Source: Streptomyces sp. SLBN-31
GTDB taxonomy: Bacteria > Actinomycetota > Actinomycetes > Streptomycetales > Streptomycetaceae
Assembly (NCBI RefSeq): GCF_006715395.1
Contig: NZ_VFNC01000001.1
Location: 1,178,001-1,242,000 of the forward strand
Direction: 5' to 3'
Length of the DNA stretch: 64,000 bases
Under the pieces are notes generated by a model. It made no database searches. It had not been told where the DNA came from and was given only the letters and a program-made list of their open reading frames with translations. Made by a program: the position numbers and the translations under genes. Positions 26,030-37,172 of the stretch are shown here, piece after piece (the stretch's first letter is position 1; each line of letters opens with the position of its first letter).

Positions 26030-27973
26030 ATGTCCGCCAGTCCCTCCGAGTCCGCTGGACGCCCCACCGTCTCCGAACGTGAGGCCCGTCAGGTGGCCGA
26101 GGCCGCCCGGGAACAGGAATGGCGCAAGCCCAGCTTCGCCAAGGAACTGTTCCTCGGCCGCTTCCGGCTCGACCTGGTCCACCCCCACCCCACCCCCTCC
26201 ACCGAGGCAGCCCAGCGCGGCGAGGAGTTCCTCGCCAAACTCCGCGACTTCTGCGAGACGAAGGTCGACGGCGCGCTGATCGAACGCGAGGGCCGCATCC
26301 CCGACGAGGTCATCAACGGCCTCAAGGAACTCGGCGCCCTCGGCATGAAGATCGACACCAAGTACGGCGGCCTCGGCCTGACCCAGGTCTACTACAACAA
26401 GGCCCTGGCACTGGCCGGTTCCGCCAGCCCGGCGATCGGCGTCCTGCTGTCGGCCCACCAGTCGATCGGCGTACCCCAGCCGCTCAAGCTGTTCGGCACC
26501 GACGAGCAGCGGGAGCGGTTCCTGCCGCGGTGCGCCCGCACCGACATCAGCGCCTTCCTGCTCACCGAGCCCGACGTCGGCTCCGACCCGGCCCGGCTCG
26601 CCACCTCCGCCGTGCCCGATGGGGACGACTACGTCCTCGACGGGGTGAAACTGTGGACCACCAACGGCGTCGTCGCCGACCTGCTCGTCGTCATGGCCCG
26701 GGTGCCGAAGAGCGAGGGCCACAAGGGCGGCATCACCGCCTTCGTCGTCGAGACCAACTCGCCCGGCGTCACCGTCGAGAACCGCAACGCCTTCATGGGC
26801 CTGCGCGGCATCGAGAACGGCGTCACCCGCTTCCACCAGGTCCGCGTGCCCGCCGCCAACCGCATCGGTCCCGAGGGCGCCGGCCTCAAGATCGCGCTGA
26901 CCACCCTCAACACCGGCCGCCTCTCGCTGCCCGCCTCCTGCGTGGCCGCCGGCAAATGGTGCCTGAAGATCGCCCGCGAGTGGTCGGCGGCCCGCGAGCA
27001 GTGGGGCAAGCCGATCGCCCACCACGAGGCCGTCGGCGCGAAGATCTCCTTCATCGCGGCGACGACCTTCGCCCTGGAGGCCGTACTCGACCTCTCCTCG
27101 CAGATGGCCGACGAGAACCGCAACGACATCCGTATCGAGGGCGCCCTGGCCAAGCTGTACGCCTCCGAGATGGGCTGGCTGATCGCCGACGAACTGGTCC
27201 AGATCCGCGGCGGCCGCGGCTTCGAGACCGCCGAGTCCCTCGCCGCCCGCGGCGAACGGGCGGTCCCCGCCGAACAGGTCCTGCGCGACCTGCGCATCAA
27301 CCGCATCTTCGAGGGCTCGACGGAGATCATGCACCTCCTCATCGCCCGCGAGGCGGTCGACGCCCACCTCACCGTGGCAGGCGACCTGATCGACCCCGAG
27401 AAGTCCCTCCAGGACAAGGCGAAGGCGGGCGCCAACGCCGGCGTCTTCTACGCCAAGTGGCTCCCCAAACTCGTCGCCGGCCCCGGACAACTCCCCGTTT
27501 CCTACGGTGAGTTCAAGCACGAGGTCGACCTCTCGCCGCACCTGCGCCACGTCGAACGGCACGCCCGCAAGCTCGCCCGCTCCACCTTCTACGCCATGTC
27601 CCGCTGGCAGGGGAAGATGGAGACCAAGCAGGGCTTCCTCGGCCGGATCGTCGACATCGGCGCCGAACTGTTCGCGATGAGCGCCGCCTGCGTCCGCGCC
27701 GAGATGCTGCGCAGCCAGGGCGACCACGGCCGCGAGGCCTACCAGCTCGCCGACGTCTTCTGCCGCCAGGCCCGCATCCGCGTCGAGGAACTCTTCAACC
27801 GCCTGTGGACCAACACCGACGACCTGGACCGCACGCTGGTCAAGGGCGTCATGTCCGGCACCTACGCATGGCTGGAGGAGGGCATCGTCGACCCGTCCGG
27901 CGAGGGCCCGTGGATCGCCGAGACGGCCCCCGGAGCGTCGAAGAAGGACAACCTGCACCGGCCGATCCGCTGA
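26030..27973 (+). CDS. acyl-CoA dehydrogenase, long (VLCAD/ACAD9-like) form
   Basis: A 647-residue FAD-dependent acyl-CoA dehydrogenase, about 250 residues longer than the usual form. The core carries the family signatures AFLLTEPDVGSDPARL and the FAD region QIRGGRGFETAE, then RIFEGSTEIMHLLIAREAVD. The extra C-terminal helical domain (about 400-640) resembles that of VLCAD-type enzymes, which favour long chains or membrane association. ATG 26030 has GAGGTGA just upstream. It would perform the first step of fatty acid beta-oxidation or a related acyl oxidation. The preferred chain length cannot be read from sequence. Confidence 0.87.
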   Translation: MSASPSESAGRPTVSEREARQVAEAAREQEWRKPSFAKELFLGRFRLDLVHPHPTPSTEAAQRGEEFLAKLRDFCETKVDGALIEREGRIPDEVINGLKELGALGMKIDTKYGGLGLTQVYYNKALALAGSASPAIGVLLSAHQSIGVPQPLKLFGTDEQRERFLPRCARTDISAFLLTEPDVGSDPARLATSAVPDGDDYVLDGVKLWTTNGVVADLLVVMARVPKSEGHKGGITAFVVETNSPGVTVENRNAFMGLRGIENGVTRFHQVRVPAANRIGPEGAGLKIALTTLNTGRLSLPASCVAAGKWCLKIAREWSAAREQWGKPIAHHEAVGAKISFIAATTFALEAVLDLSSQMADENRNDIRIEGALAKLYASEMGWLIADELVQIRGGRGFETAESLAARGERAVPAEQVLRDLRINRIFEGSTEIMHLLIAREAVDAHLTVAGDLIDPEKSLQDKAKAGANAGVFYAKWLPKLVAGPGQLPVSYGEFKHEVDLSPHLRHVERHARKLARSTFYAMSRWQGKMETKQGFLGRIVDIGAELFAMSAACVRAEMLRSQGDHGREAYQLADVFCRQARIRVEELFNRLWTNTDDLDRTLVKGVMSGTYAWLEEGIVDPSGEGPWIAETAPGASKKDNLHRPIR

Positions 27974-27981
27974 CCGGTCAC

Positions 27982-28036
27982 GGACAGCGCGTCCCTCCCG
28001 ACCCCCCGTGCGGGGGACGAGGGGGGCGCGCTGTCC
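27982..28036. terminator. long stem-loop terminator
   Basis: GGACAGCGCG (27982-27991) pairs with CGCGCTGTCC (28027-28036), and C/G-rich runs inside extend the stem with small mismatches. It follows the acyl-CoA dehydrogenase stop and precedes dxr by 32 bases. Confidence 0.75.
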
Positions 28037-28068
28037 GCACACACCGTCCTTACGGCCACAATGGAGGG

Positions 28069-29382
28069 ATGAGCGACAGTCCAGCACTCCGAGGGCGCGG
28101 CCCGGAAACCCCGTCCGCCCCGCGACGCCCAGCACGCGCCCTCGCCGACCCGCACCTCGTCTACGACCCCGTGACCGGCAGCGGTCCCAAGGACGTGGTG
28201 ATCCTCGGCTCCACCGGATCGATCGGCACCCAGGCCATCGACCTCGTGCTGCGCAACCCCGACCGCTTCCGGGTCACCGGCCTCTCCGCGAACGGCGGCC
28301 GCGTCACCCTCCTCGCCGAGCAGGCGCACCGGCTCCGCGCACGGACCGTCGCGGTGGCCCGCGAGGACGTCGTACCGCAGTTGCGCGAGGCACTGACGAG
28401 CCGCTACGGCGCCGGGGAGCCGCTCCCCGAGATCCTCGCCGGCCCGGACGCGGCCACCCAGCTCGCGGGCTCCGACTGCCATACCGTGCTGAACGGCATC
28501 ACCGGCTCCATCGGTCTCGCGCCGACCCTCGCCGCCCTGAAGGCGGGCCGCACCCTCGCGCTCGCGAACAAGGAGTCGCTCATCGTCGGCGGCCCGCTGG
28601 TCAAGGCGCTCGCCGAGCCCGGTCAGATCATCCCGGTCGACTCCGAGCACGCGGCCCTGTTCCAGGCGCTCGCGGCCGGCACCCGGGCCGACGTGCGCAA
28701 GCTCGTGGTGACCGCCTCCGGCGGCCCGTTCCGCGGCCGTACGAAGGCCCAGCTGGCGGACGTCACGGTCGAGGACGCCCTCGCGCACCCCACCTGGGCC
28801 ATGGGCCCGGTGATCACGATCAACTCCGCGACCCTCGTCAACAAGGGACTGGAAGTCATCGAGGCCCACCTCCTCTACGACATTCCCTTCAGTCGCATTG
28901 AGGTGGTCGTGCACCCTCAGTCGTATGTCCACTCGATGATTGAGTTCACGGACGGATCTACGATCGCCCAGGCGACGCCCCCTGACATGCGCGGGCCCAT
29001 CGCCATCGGGCTCGGCTGGCCCGAGCGCGTCCCGGACGCGGCGCCGGCCTTCGACTGGAGCAAGGCCTCGACGTGGGAGTTCTTCCCGCTCGACAACGAC
29101 GCGTTCCCCTCGGTGAACCTCGCCCGGCACGTGGGTGAGCTCGCGGGCACCGCCCCGGCGGTGTTCAATGCGGCCAACGAGGAGTGCGTGGAGGCGTTCC
29201 GCACCGGCGAGCTGCCCTTCAACGGGATCATGGAGACCGTGACACGGGTCGTGGAGGAGCACGGCACACCGGTCACGGGAACCTCGCTCACCGTGTCGGA
29301 CGTCCTCGAAGCGGAGACCTGGGCCCGGGCCCGGGCCCGGGAACTGACAGCGCAGACGGCGACCGCGGAGGCGCGTGCATGA
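28069..29382 (+). CDS. dxr: 1-deoxy-D-xylulose 5-phosphate reductoisomerase
   Basis: A 437-residue enzyme of the MEP isoprenoid pathway that converts DXP to 2-C-methyl-D-erythritol 4-phosphate with NADPH. The NADPH-binding start [30 protein letters not shown], and the metal/substrate motif [10 protein letters not shown] are visible. The N-terminus has an extra stretch of about 35 residues before the Rossmann fold. ATG 28069 is chosen because GGAGGG precedes it immediately. Its stop overlaps the start of the site-2 protease gene as ATGA, so the two are coupled. ispG follows further on. Confidence 0.96.
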   Translation: MSDSPALRGRGPETPSAPRRPARALADPHLVYDPVTGSGPKDVVILGSTGSIGTQAIDLVLRNPDRFRVTGLSANGGRVTLLAEQAHRLRARTVAVAREDVVPQLREALTSRYGAGEPLPEILAGPDAATQLAGSDCHTVLNGITGSIGLAPTLAALKAGRTLALANKESLIVGGPLVKALAEPGQIIPVDSEHAALFQALAAGTRADVRKLVVTASGGPFRGRTKAQLADVTVEDALAHPTWAMGPVITINSATLVNKGLEVIEAHLLYDIPFSRIEVVVHPQSYVHSMIEFTDGSTIAQATPPDMRGPIAIGLGWPERVPDAAPAFDWSKASTWEFFPLDNDAFPSVNLARHVGELAGTAPAVFNAANEECVEAFRTGELPFNGIMETVTRVVEEHGTPVTGTSLTVSDVLEAETWARARARELTAQTATAEARA

Positions 29383-30683
29383 CGAGCTTGATGATGATCC
29401 TCGGCATAGTCGTCTTCGCGTTCGGCCTGCTGGTCTCGATCGCGTGGCACGAGCTGGGGCACCTGTCCACGGCCAAGCTCTTCGGCATCCGCGTGCCCCA
29501 GTACATGGTCGGCTTCGGCCCGACCATCTGGTCGCGCAAGAAGGGCGAGACCGAGTACGGGGTCAAGGCCGTCCCGTTCGGCGGCTACATCCGCATGATC
29601 GGCATGTTCCCGCCCGGCCCGGACGGACAGCTGACCGCCCGCTCCACCTCGCCCTGGCGCGGCATGATCGAGGACGCCCGCTCCGCCGCCTTCGAGGAGC
29701 TCAAGCCCGGCGACGAGACCCGCCTCTTCTACACCCGCGCCCCCTGGAAACGCGTCATCGTGATGTTCGCGGGCCCGTTCATGAACCTCATCCTGGCGGT
29801 CGCGCTGTTCCTGACCGTCCTGATGGGCTTCGGCATCTCGCAGCAGACCACCACGGTCAGCTCGGTGTCCCAGTGCGTGATCGCGCAGAGCGAGAACCGC
29901 GACACCTGCAAGAAGGGCGACGCGGCCTCCCCGGCCGCCGCCGCGGGCCTCAAGCCCGGCGACAAGATCGTCTCCTTCGCCGGGGTGCGCACCACCGACT
30001 GGAACAGGCTCTCCGACCTCATCCGGCAGAGCCCCGGCAAGAACGTGCCGATCGTCGTCGACCGCAAGGGCCAGGAGGTCACCCTCCACGCCACCATCGC
30101 CACCAACCAGGTCGCCAAGAAGGACTCCAGCGGCCAGATCGTCCAGGGCAAGTACGTCAGCGCCGGCTTCCTCGGCTTCAGCGCCGCCACCGGCATCGTC
30201 AAGCAGGACTTCGGCGAGTCGCTGACCTGGATGGGCGACCGCGTCGGCGAGGCCGTCGACTCCATCGCGGCCCTGCCCGCCAAGATCCCCGGCCTGTGGG
30301 ACGCCGCCTTCGGCGACGGCAAGCGCGCCCCCGACTCCCCGATGGGCGTGGTCGGCGCGGCCCGCGTCGGCGGCGAGATCTTCACCCTGGACATCCCGGC
30401 CACCCAGCAGCTGGCGATGTTCGTCATGCTGGTGGCGGGCTTCAACCTCTCGCTGTTCCTGTTCAACATGCTGCCGCTGCTGCCCCTGGACGGCGGCCAC
30501 ATCGCGGGTGCCCTGTGGGAGTCGTTGCGGCGGAACGTGGCCCGCGTCCTCAAGCGCCCGGACCCGGGCCCCTTCGACGTGGCGAAGCTGATGCCGGTGG
30601 CCTACGTGGTCGCGGGGATCTTCGTCTGCTTCACCCTTCTGGTCCTGGTCGCGGACGTCGTCAACCCGGTGAAGATCACCTAG
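29379..30683 (+). CDS. site-2 (RseP/Rip1-type) intramembrane metalloprotease
   Basis: A 434-residue zinc intramembrane protease. The HExxH motif is HELGH in the first membrane segment (about 25-29), a PDZ domain follows ([19 protein letters not shown]), and the second metal-ligand motif is [11 protein letters not shown] in a C-terminal membrane segment. Such enzymes cleave anti-sigma factors or signal peptides within the membrane. The close coupling to dxr (ATGA overlap) is common in bacteria, where dxr and rseP are neighbours. The substrate in this organism is unknown. Confidence 0.93.
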   Translation: MTSLMMILGIVVFAFGLLVSIAWHELGHLSTAKLFGIRVPQYMVGFGPTIWSRKKGETEYGVKAVPFGGYIRMIGMFPPGPDGQLTARSTSPWRGMIEDARSAAFEELKPGDETRLFYTRAPWKRVIVMFAGPFMNLILAVALFLTVLMGFGISQQTTTVSSVSQCVIAQSENRDTCKKGDAASPAAAAGLKPGDKIVSFAGVRTTDWNRLSDLIRQSPGKNVPIVVDRKGQEVTLHATIATNQVAKKDSSGQIVQGKYVSAGFLGFSAATGIVKQDFGESLTWMGDRVGEAVDSIAALPAKIPGLWDAAFGDGKRAPDSPMGVVGAARVGGEIFTLDIPATQQLAMFVMLVAGFNLSLFLFNMLPLLPLDGGHIAGALWESLRRNVARVLKRPDPGPFDVAKLMPVAYVVAGIFVCFTLLVLVADVVNPVKIT

Positions 30684-30694
30684 TCACGCGTCGT

Positions 30695-30733
30695 TCACGG
30701 CGGCCCGGGACCCTCGGTTCCGGGCCGCCCCCC
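30695..30733. terminator. stem-loop terminator after the protease gene
   Basis: GGCGGCCCGG (30699-30708) pairs with CCGGGCCGCC (30720-30729), with four further pairs inside (one G-T), and a short CTC loop. It separates dxr-protease transcription from ispG. Confidence 0.8.
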
Positions 30734-30850
30734 GTTGGGCGGGTCGAGGTGGGGGAGTGCTCGGGGCCCGCGCCGGTGCCGTAATCTCGAAGCCTGGAGC
30801 CCGTTGTTCCGGGACCGGATCCTGATCCACGACTTGGGGTTGCACAGCAG

Positions 30851-32008
<1,158 letters not shown>

Positions 32009-32034
32009 CGCGCGCGGCCTTCTCGGCGCCGCCC

Positions 32035-32135
32035 CGCACCACCCAGCCCGTCCGGCGTTCGAGGACGAGGCCGTTCAGGCCGAAGCGGGGGCGCGGGGGC
32101 GGCGGCCCCCGCACCCGGCGCCCCCAACACCGCAC
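32035..32135. repeat. recurrent Streptomyces extragenic repeat with terminator hairpin
   Basis: CCGTCCGGCGTTCGAGGACG, a following GAGGCCGTTCAGGCCGAAGC and a G-rich hairpin (GCGGGGGC 32093-32100 with GCCCCCGC 32105-32112) match, from memory, an abundant intergenic element of Streptomyces genomes that often ends operons. Here it follows ispG. I cannot count genome copies. Confidence 0.65.
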
Positions 32136-32231
32136 GCCCCAAGGCCAACGGCCACCACCGCAGGGCGGCACCGCCAAGCTTCCGCAGGTACAGTGCGGAA
32201 ATCAGCAGAACCTCAGGGTGAGGGCCCGCAC

Positions 32232-33080
32232 GTGTTGACGCAGACCACCTCACGGGTGCTCGAACCGAGCGACCTGGACGCCGCGCTCGCCGTCCTCGAC
32301 CGCGAGCCGGTCACGAACGCCTTCGTGACCTCCCGCGTCCAGGTGGCGGGCCTCGACCCGTGGCGGCTCGGCGGCGAGATGTGGGGCTTCTACGAGGAGG
32401 GCATGCTGACGTCCCTCTGCTACGCCGGAGCCAACCTGGTCCCCATCTGCGCGACCCCGCGGGCCGTACGCGCCTTCGCCGACCGGGCCCGGCGCGCGGG
32501 CCGCCGCTGCTCCTCCATCGTCGGCCCCGCCGACGCCACCACCCAGCTCTGGCGCCTGCTGGAACCCAGTTGGGGCCCGGCCCGCGAGGTCCGCTCCCAC
32601 CAGCCGCTCATGGTCACCGACCGCATGCCCGACGACATCGCCCCGGACCCGTACGTGCGTCGCATCCGCAAGGACGAGATGGAGACGATCATGCCGGCGT
32701 GCGTGGCGATGTTCACCGAGGAGGTCGGCGTCTCCCCGCTGGCCGGCGACGGCGGCCTGCTCTACCAGGCCCGGGTCGCCGAACTCGTCGGCTCCGGCCG
32801 CTCCTTCGCCCGCCTCGACGAACACGGCAAGGTCGTCTTCAAGGCGGAGATCGGGGCGGCGACGCCCCAGGCCTGCCAGATCCAGGGCGTGTGGGTGGCC
32901 CCCGAGTACCGGGGGAGGGGCATCGCCGCACCGGGCATGGCGGCGGTCCTGCGCTACGCGCTGGCGGACGTGGCACCGGTGGTCAGCCTGTACGTGAACG
33001 ACTTCAACACACCGGCCAGGAGGACCTACCGGAGGGTGGGCTTCCAGGAGGTCGGCGCCTTCATGAGCATTCTCTTCTGA
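32232..33080 (+). CDS. GNAT-family N-acetyltransferase (DUF4081-type)
   Basis: A 282-residue protein with an N-terminal DUF4081-like half (about 1-135, ending RSHQPLMVTDRMPDD) and a C-terminal GNAT fold (about 140-282) with the acetyl-CoA loop GVWVAPEYRGRGIAAPGMAAVL. GTG 32232 follows AGGGTGAGGG. The next codon, TTG 32235, is possible. The acceptor is unknown. Proteins with this pair of domains are widespread in actinobacteria near ispG, but no function follows from position alone. Confidence 0.85.
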   Translation: MLTQTTSRVLEPSDLDAALAVLDREPVTNAFVTSRVQVAGLDPWRLGGEMWGFYEEGMLTSLCYAGANLVPICATPRAVRAFADRARRAGRRCSSIVGPADATTQLWRLLEPSWGPAREVRSHQPLMVTDRMPDDIAPDPYVRRIRKDEMETIMPACVAMFTEEVGVSPLAGDGGLLYQARVAELVGSGRSFARLDEHGKVVFKAEIGAATPQACQIQGVWVAPEYRGRGIAAPGMAAVLRYALADVAPVVSLYVNDFNTPARRTYRRVGFQEVGAFMSILF

Positions 33081-33134
33081 TGGCTGTTCACAGCGCTGGT
33101 CCGACCCCCGTACGAGACCTGTAGTCTCCCCGGC

Positions 33135-33707
33135 ATGCTGCACTTTCCCGGTCACGGTCATCGCCACCGGCCCGACGACGTCGTGATCGGCCCCGTCGAT
33201 CTGTCCGCCCGGGTCGACGAGGCGCTCGCCGTGCAGGCCGTGGCCTTCGGACTGGGCGCCGACGAGGTCGCCGTGCGCCGGCAGATCGTGCTGCGGCACA
33301 TGACCTACCCGGGCGCCCGCGCGCTCGGCGCCACCCTGCCCGACGGCACGCTGGTCGGCTTCGTCTACGGCATGCCCAACGACCGCGCCCACTGGTGGTC
33401 GACGGTCGTCGAGCCGTACCTGCGCGCGCACGGTCACGAGGGGTGGCTCGACGACTCCTTCGTGATCACCGAGCTGCACGTCCACCCCCGCCACCAGAAC
33501 CGCGGCGTCGGCCGCTCGCTCATCACGACCATCACCGACGGCGCCGCCGAACCCCGCTCGATCCTCTCCGCGATCGACACCGACAGCCCGGCCCGCGGCC
33601 TCTACCACTCCCTCGGCTACCAGGACCTGGCCCGCCAGGTCCTCTTCCCGAGCGCCCCCAAGCCGTACGCCGTGATGGGAGCCCCCCTTCCCCTGCGCCA
33701 CCGATAA
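33135..33707 (+). CDS. GNAT-family N-acetyltransferase
   Basis: A 190-residue single-domain acetyltransferase. The acetyl-CoA site reads ELHVHPRHQNRGVGRSLITTI (about 114-134), and the C-terminal YHSLGYQDLARQ is typical of the fold. ATG 33135 has no strong ribosome site. A TAGTCT -10 lies at 33121-33126, so the message may be nearly leaderless. It is followed by the long inverted repeat that precedes proS. The substrate is unknown. Confidence 0.85.
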   Translation: MLHFPGHGHRHRPDDVVIGPVDLSARVDEALAVQAVAFGLGADEVAVRRQIVLRHMTYPGARALGATLPDGTLVGFVYGMPNDRAHWWSTVVEPYLRAHGHEGWLDDSFVITELHVHPRHQNRGVGRSLITTITDGAAEPRSILSAIDTDSPARGLYHSLGYQDLARQVLFPSAPKPYAVMGAPLPLRHR

Positions 33708-33744
33708 CGGATTTCCACCGGCACAGCAAGCCCGGCTAACCTCC

Positions 33745-33922
33745 TAGGGGGTGCCCGACGCATTCCAGCCTGCCGCGCGGCGTCTGGCACGCACGCTCGC
33801 GGCGTTGCCGAACCGTCCACGTGGCTCCGCCACGCGGGCGCTCCGGCGCCTTGCGATCGCACGCACCGGACGCCGCGCGGCCCGCCCTCCGGGCGGACGA
33901 CGGGAATGTGTCGGGCACCCCC
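33745..33922. repeat. long imperfect inverted repeat (about 180 bp) before proS
   Basis: The outer arms TAGGGGGTGCCCGACGCATTCC (first 20 bases: TAGGGGGTGCCCGACGCATT) at 33745 onward pair with the complement ending at 33922 with few mismatches. Middle arms GCCGCGCGGCGTC (33772-33784) pair with 33869-33881, and two small hairpins sit at the tip (CGTGGCTCCGCCACG, GGCGCTCCGGCGCC). It codes for nothing and lies 36 bases from the proS start. It may be a small palindromic mobile element (MITE-like), a terminator, or a 5' UTR structure. Confidence 0.75.
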
Positions 33923-33958
33923 AGCCATCACCCTTTCCCCGGCAGGAGTACGAGAACC

Positions 33959-35662
33959 ATGGCCAACGCACCGGTCCAGCGCATGTCCCAGTTGATGGCG
34001 AAGACGCTGCGCGACGACCCGGCGGACGCCGAGGTCCTCAGCCACAAGCTGCTCGTCCGCGCCGGCTACGTCCGCCGGACGGCGGCCGGCATCTGGTCGT
34101 GGCTGCCCCTCGGCAAGAAGGTCCTCGCCAACGTCGAGCGGATCGTCCGTGAGGAGATGGACGCGATCGGTGCCCAGGAGGTGCTGCTGCCCGCCCTCCT
34201 GCCGCGGGAGCCGTACGACGCCACGGGCCGCTGGGACGAGTACGGCCAGGAGCTGTTCCGGCTCAAGGACCGCAAGGGCGGCGACTACCTGCTCGGCCCG
34301 ACCCACGAGGAGATCTTCACCCTGCTGGTGAAGGACCAGGCGTCCTCCTACAAGGACCTGCCGGTCATCCTCTACCAGATCCAGCACAAGTACCGTGACG
34401 AGGCCCGTCCGCGGGCCGGCATCCTGCGCGGCCGCGAGTTCCTGATGAAGGACTCCTACTCCTTCGACCTGGACGACGAGGGCCTCGGCCGGTCCTACGC
34501 CCTGCACCGCGAGGCCTACCGGCGGGTCTTCGAGCGCCTCGGCCTCGACTACCGCATCGTCGCCGCCACCGCCGGCGCGATGGGCGGCTCGAAGTCGGAG
34601 GAGTTCCTCGCCCCGGCCGGCGCCGGCGAGGACACCTTCGCCGACTGCCCCAACTGCGACTTCGCGGCCAACACCGAGGCGATCACGTACGAGCTCAAGC
34701 CGGTGGACGCCGCCGGTGTGCCCGCGCTCGAGGAGATCCCGACCCCGGACACCCCGACCATCGAGACCCTCGCCGCGCACCTCGGCGTCGAGGCCTCCGC
34801 CACCCTCAAGAACCTGCTGGTGAAGGTCGACGGCGAGATCGTGGCCGTGGGCGTGCCGGGCGACCGCGAGGTCGACATGGGCAAGGTCGAGGCGCACTTC
34901 GCCCCGGCCGTCGTCGAGATGGTCACCGAGGCGGACTTCGCGGGCCGCCCCGACCTGGTGCGCGGCTACGTCGGGCCGCAGGGGCTGGGCGAGAAGGTCA
35001 AGTACGTCGCCGACCCGCGCGTCGCCCCCGGCACCGCCTGGATCACCGGCGCCAACAAGGAGCACACGCACGCGAAGAACGTCGTCGCGGGCCGTGACTT
35101 CGAGGTCGACGAGTACGTCGACGTCGTGGTCGTGCAGGAGGGCGACCCGTGCCCGAAGTGCGGCACCGGCCTCAAGCTGGACCGTGCCATCGAGATCGGC
35201 CACATCTTCCAGCTCGGCCGCAAGTACGCCGACGCCCTCAAGCTCGACGTCCTCGGCCAGCACGGCAAGCCGGTCCGCGTCACCATGGGCTCCTACGGCA
35301 TCGGCGTCTCCCGCGCCGTCGCCGCGCTCGCCGAGCAGACCGCCGACGAGCAGGGCCTGTGCTGGCCGGCCGAGGTCGCCCCGGCCGACGTGCACGTGGT
35401 CGCGGCCGGCAAGGCGCTGCAGACCGAGCTGGCGCTGGAGGTCTCCGAGAAGCTGCGGGCCGCGGGCCTGCGCGTCCTGGTCGACGACCGGGCCGGGGTC
35501 TCGCCGGGCGTGAAGTTCACCGACTCCGAGCTGATCGGCGTACCGAAGATCCTGGTCGCCGGCCGTCGCGCCGCCGACGGTGTGCTGGAGCTGAAGGACC
35601 GCAGGACCGGTGAGCGCGAGGAGCTGACGGTGGACGAGGCGATCGCCCGCCTCACCGCGTAA
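33959..35662 (+). CDS. proS: prolyl-tRNA synthetase
   Basis: A 567-residue class II aminoacyl-tRNA synthetase of the bacterial type, with an editing insertion between motifs 2 and 3. Motif 1 lies near [16 protein letters not shown], motif 2 in [21 protein letters not shown], the YbaK-like editing domain at about 225-400, and motif 3 in [19 protein letters not shown]. The C-terminal anticodon-binding domain starts near [12 protein letters not shown] 33959 follows GGCAGGAG. It is preceded by the long inverted repeat and followed by two hairpins. Confidence 0.96.
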   Translation: MANAPVQRMSQLMAKTLRDDPADAEVLSHKLLVRAGYVRRTAAGIWSWLPLGKKVLANVERIVREEMDAIGAQEVLLPALLPREPYDATGRWDEYGQELFRLKDRKGGDYLLGPTHEEIFTLLVKDQASSYKDLPVILYQIQHKYRDEARPRAGILRGREFLMKDSYSFDLDDEGLGRSYALHREAYRRVFERLGLDYRIVAATAGAMGGSKSEEFLAPAGAGEDTFADCPNCDFAANTEAITYELKPVDAAGVPALEEIPTPDTPTIETLAAHLGVEASATLKNLLVKVDGEIVAVGVPGDREVDMGKVEAHFAPAVVEMVTEADFAGRPDLVRGYVGPQGLGEKVKYVADPRVAPGTAWITGANKEHTHAKNVVAGRDFEVDEYVDVVVVQEGDPCPKCGTGLKLDRAIEIGHIFQLGRKYADALKLDVLGQHGKPVRVTMGSYGIGVSRAVAALAEQTADEQGLCWPAEVAPADVHVVAAGKALQTELALEVSEKLRAAGLRVLVDDRAGVSPGVKFTDSELIGVPKILVAGRRAADGVLELKDRRTGEREELTVDEAIARLTA

Positions 35663-35686
35663 AGGAGCTGCTCAGGAACGCTTCGG

Positions 35687-35739
35687 GGCGCCTGGATGCA
35701 GGCGCCGACAGCGACGGCCGTCACACTGACGGCCGTCGC
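35687..35739. terminator. two tandem hairpins after proS
   Basis: GGCGCCTG (35687-35694) pairs with 35699-35706 across a GATG loop. GCGACGGCCGTCA (35711-35723) pairs perfectly with 35727-35739 across a CAC loop. They lie between proS and the convergent kinase-like gene and can end transcription from both sides. Confidence 0.85.
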
Positions 35740-35793
35740 CGGAGCGTTCGCGCCGATCGGCAGCGGACAAGCGGCCCTGCGAGCCGGTCCGCG

Positions 35794-36687
35794 CTACAGC
35801 CACCCGGCGAACTCGAGCAACAGCTCCGCGTCCTTCGGGCGTCCCACCCGAAGGGCCCGCACCCCCGACTCCACGGCCCGGAACAACGTCCACCCCCGCA
35901 ACCGCTCCTGGTCCACGTCCAGCGACTCCGCGAGCCGCTTCACCCGCCGCCGGGTCGTCGCCGCCCCCGACGGCGAGGCGATCAGGTCCTCCACCCGGTC
36001 CCGCACGAGCCGCGCCAGATCGAACGCGCACTCGCCGACCACCGGATCGGGTCCCACGGCCAGCCAGGGCATCCGCTCACCCGCGAGGACCTTGCTCTGC
36101 CGGAACGTGCCGTGCAGCAGCCGCCGCTCGGGCGAGGAGTCCAGCAGCTCCGCACGCGCCGTGAGCGCCGCGTCCACGAGCGGTACGACCTCCGCGCCCG
36201 CACTCGCCCGCATGGCCGCCGCCTGCCGCTCGGTCCGCTCGGCGACGCTTTCGAAGGCGTGGCCGTCCGGCGGCTCCACCCACAGCCGTCGCAAGGTGCC
36301 CGCCGCCTCCAGCAGCGCCTTCGCCTCGGGCAGCGACCGCACCGACACATCGGGGTGCAGCCGTTCCAGCAGCAGCACACCCTCCTGCGGGGACTCCTCG
36401 ACGAGCTGCACGGCACCCGCCCCGCCCCAGCGCGCCAACGCCGCCCGCTCCGCCTCCGGCCGGAACCGCGGCGGAGCCAGCTTGAGCACGGCCGGGCTGC
36501 CGTCGGAGTGCCGGACCAGCACCACCAGGCTGCTGCGCCCGCCGGGCACCTGCACCCGCTCCACGGTCAACTCGCGTAGCGCGACGGCCCGCTGTGCCGC
36601 CTCGGGCAGCCTCTCCAGCCAGTCGTCACCGTCCGGTGCCGTCTCGCCGAGCGCCCTCACCAGACGCTGCGGCGGTTCGAATGCCAT
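35794..36687 (-). CDS. aminoglycoside phosphotransferase-like (kinase-fold) protein
   Basis: A 297-residue protein with a kinase-like fold. The N-terminal lobe has the SSLVVLVRHSDGSPAVLKLAPP segment with the probable ATP-contacting Lys. The catalytic loop reads LLHGTFRQSKVL, where the usual HGDxxxxN Asp is replaced by Thr and the Asn by Lys, so catalysis is doubtful. The expected metal-ligand Asp of the family follows as VGPDPVVGECAFDLAR. ATG 36687 has GAAGGGA about ten bases upstream. It follows the ferritin-like gene by 26 bases and is probably in one operon. It is not a recognisable resistance gene. Confidence 0.75.
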   Translation of the reverse strand: MAFEPPQRLVRALGETAPDGDDWLERLPEAAQRAVALRELTVERVQVPGGRSSLVVLVRHSDGSPAVLKLAPPRFRPEAERAALARWGGAGAVQLVEESPQEGVLLLERLHPDVSVRSLPEAKALLEAAGTLRRLWVEPPDGHAFESVAERTERQAAAMRASAGAEVVPLVDAALTARAELLDSSPERRLLHGTFRQSKVLAGERMPWLAVGPDPVVGECAFDLARLVRDRVEDLIASPSGAATTRRRVKRLAESLDVDQERLRGWTLFRAVESGVRALRVGRPKDAELLLEFAGWL

Positions 36688-36713
36688 GCGCGAGTCGTTC
36701 CCTTCGCTGCCGG

Positions 36714-37172
36714 TCAAGCCGAGGGCGTCGGTGAGGCGGACGTGGTGGCCGCCCGCTCCGCGAGCCCAGGGAAGGCTACGCTCTCCCCGCTCCAGCGCAC
36801 GGCCCGCACCGCCGCCTCCCGCAGGGCCCGCGCGGCCGCGTCGCGCCGCGTGCCGCCGGTGGCCCGCACCACGTCGGAGTACACGTCGGCCACCCGGTCC
36901 TCCAGCTCGGCGGCCAGCCGCACGGCCGCGGCCGAGTCCGGCACCGGGAACGGCAGCGCGTACCCGGCCGCCGCGGCCACCGGCGTGCCGCCGAGGGCCC
37001 GGATGTCGCGGACCAGCGCGTCGCGCCGGGCACGGTGGGCGTCGTACGCCGCCCTGGCCTCCGTACGACGGCTCTCGCCGATCCGGCCGCCGACCACGCC
37101 GTAGCCGTACACGGCGGCGTGCTCGGCGGACAGCGCCGCCTGCAGGGCCTTCAGGGTCTGCTGCTCGCTCAC
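36714..37172 (-). CDS. ferritin-like domain protein (DUF4439 type)
   Basis: A 152-residue helical protein. LKALQAALSAEHAAVYGYGVVGG gives the ExxxxxxH-type start of the DUF4439 ferritin-like bundle, and a second helix pair has LAAELEDRVADVYSDVVRAT. Metal binding is possible but the full set of four carboxylates and two His is not clear. Its start overlaps the stop of the upstream lipoprotein gene (ATGA), so they are coupled. The function is unknown. Confidence 0.85.
   Translation of the reverse strand: MSEQQTLKALQAALSAEHAAVYGYGVVGGRIGESRRTEARAAYDAHRARRDALVRDIRALGGTPVAAAAGYALPFPVPDSAAAVRLAAELEDRVADVYSDVVRATGGTRRDAAARALREAAVRAVRWSGESVAFPGLAERAATTSASPTPSA

Noticed and set aside
35794..36687. Aminoglycoside resistance gene
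   Set aside because: The catalytic HGDxxxxN loop is altered, and the neighbours are ferritin-like and lipoprotein genes, not resistance genes.
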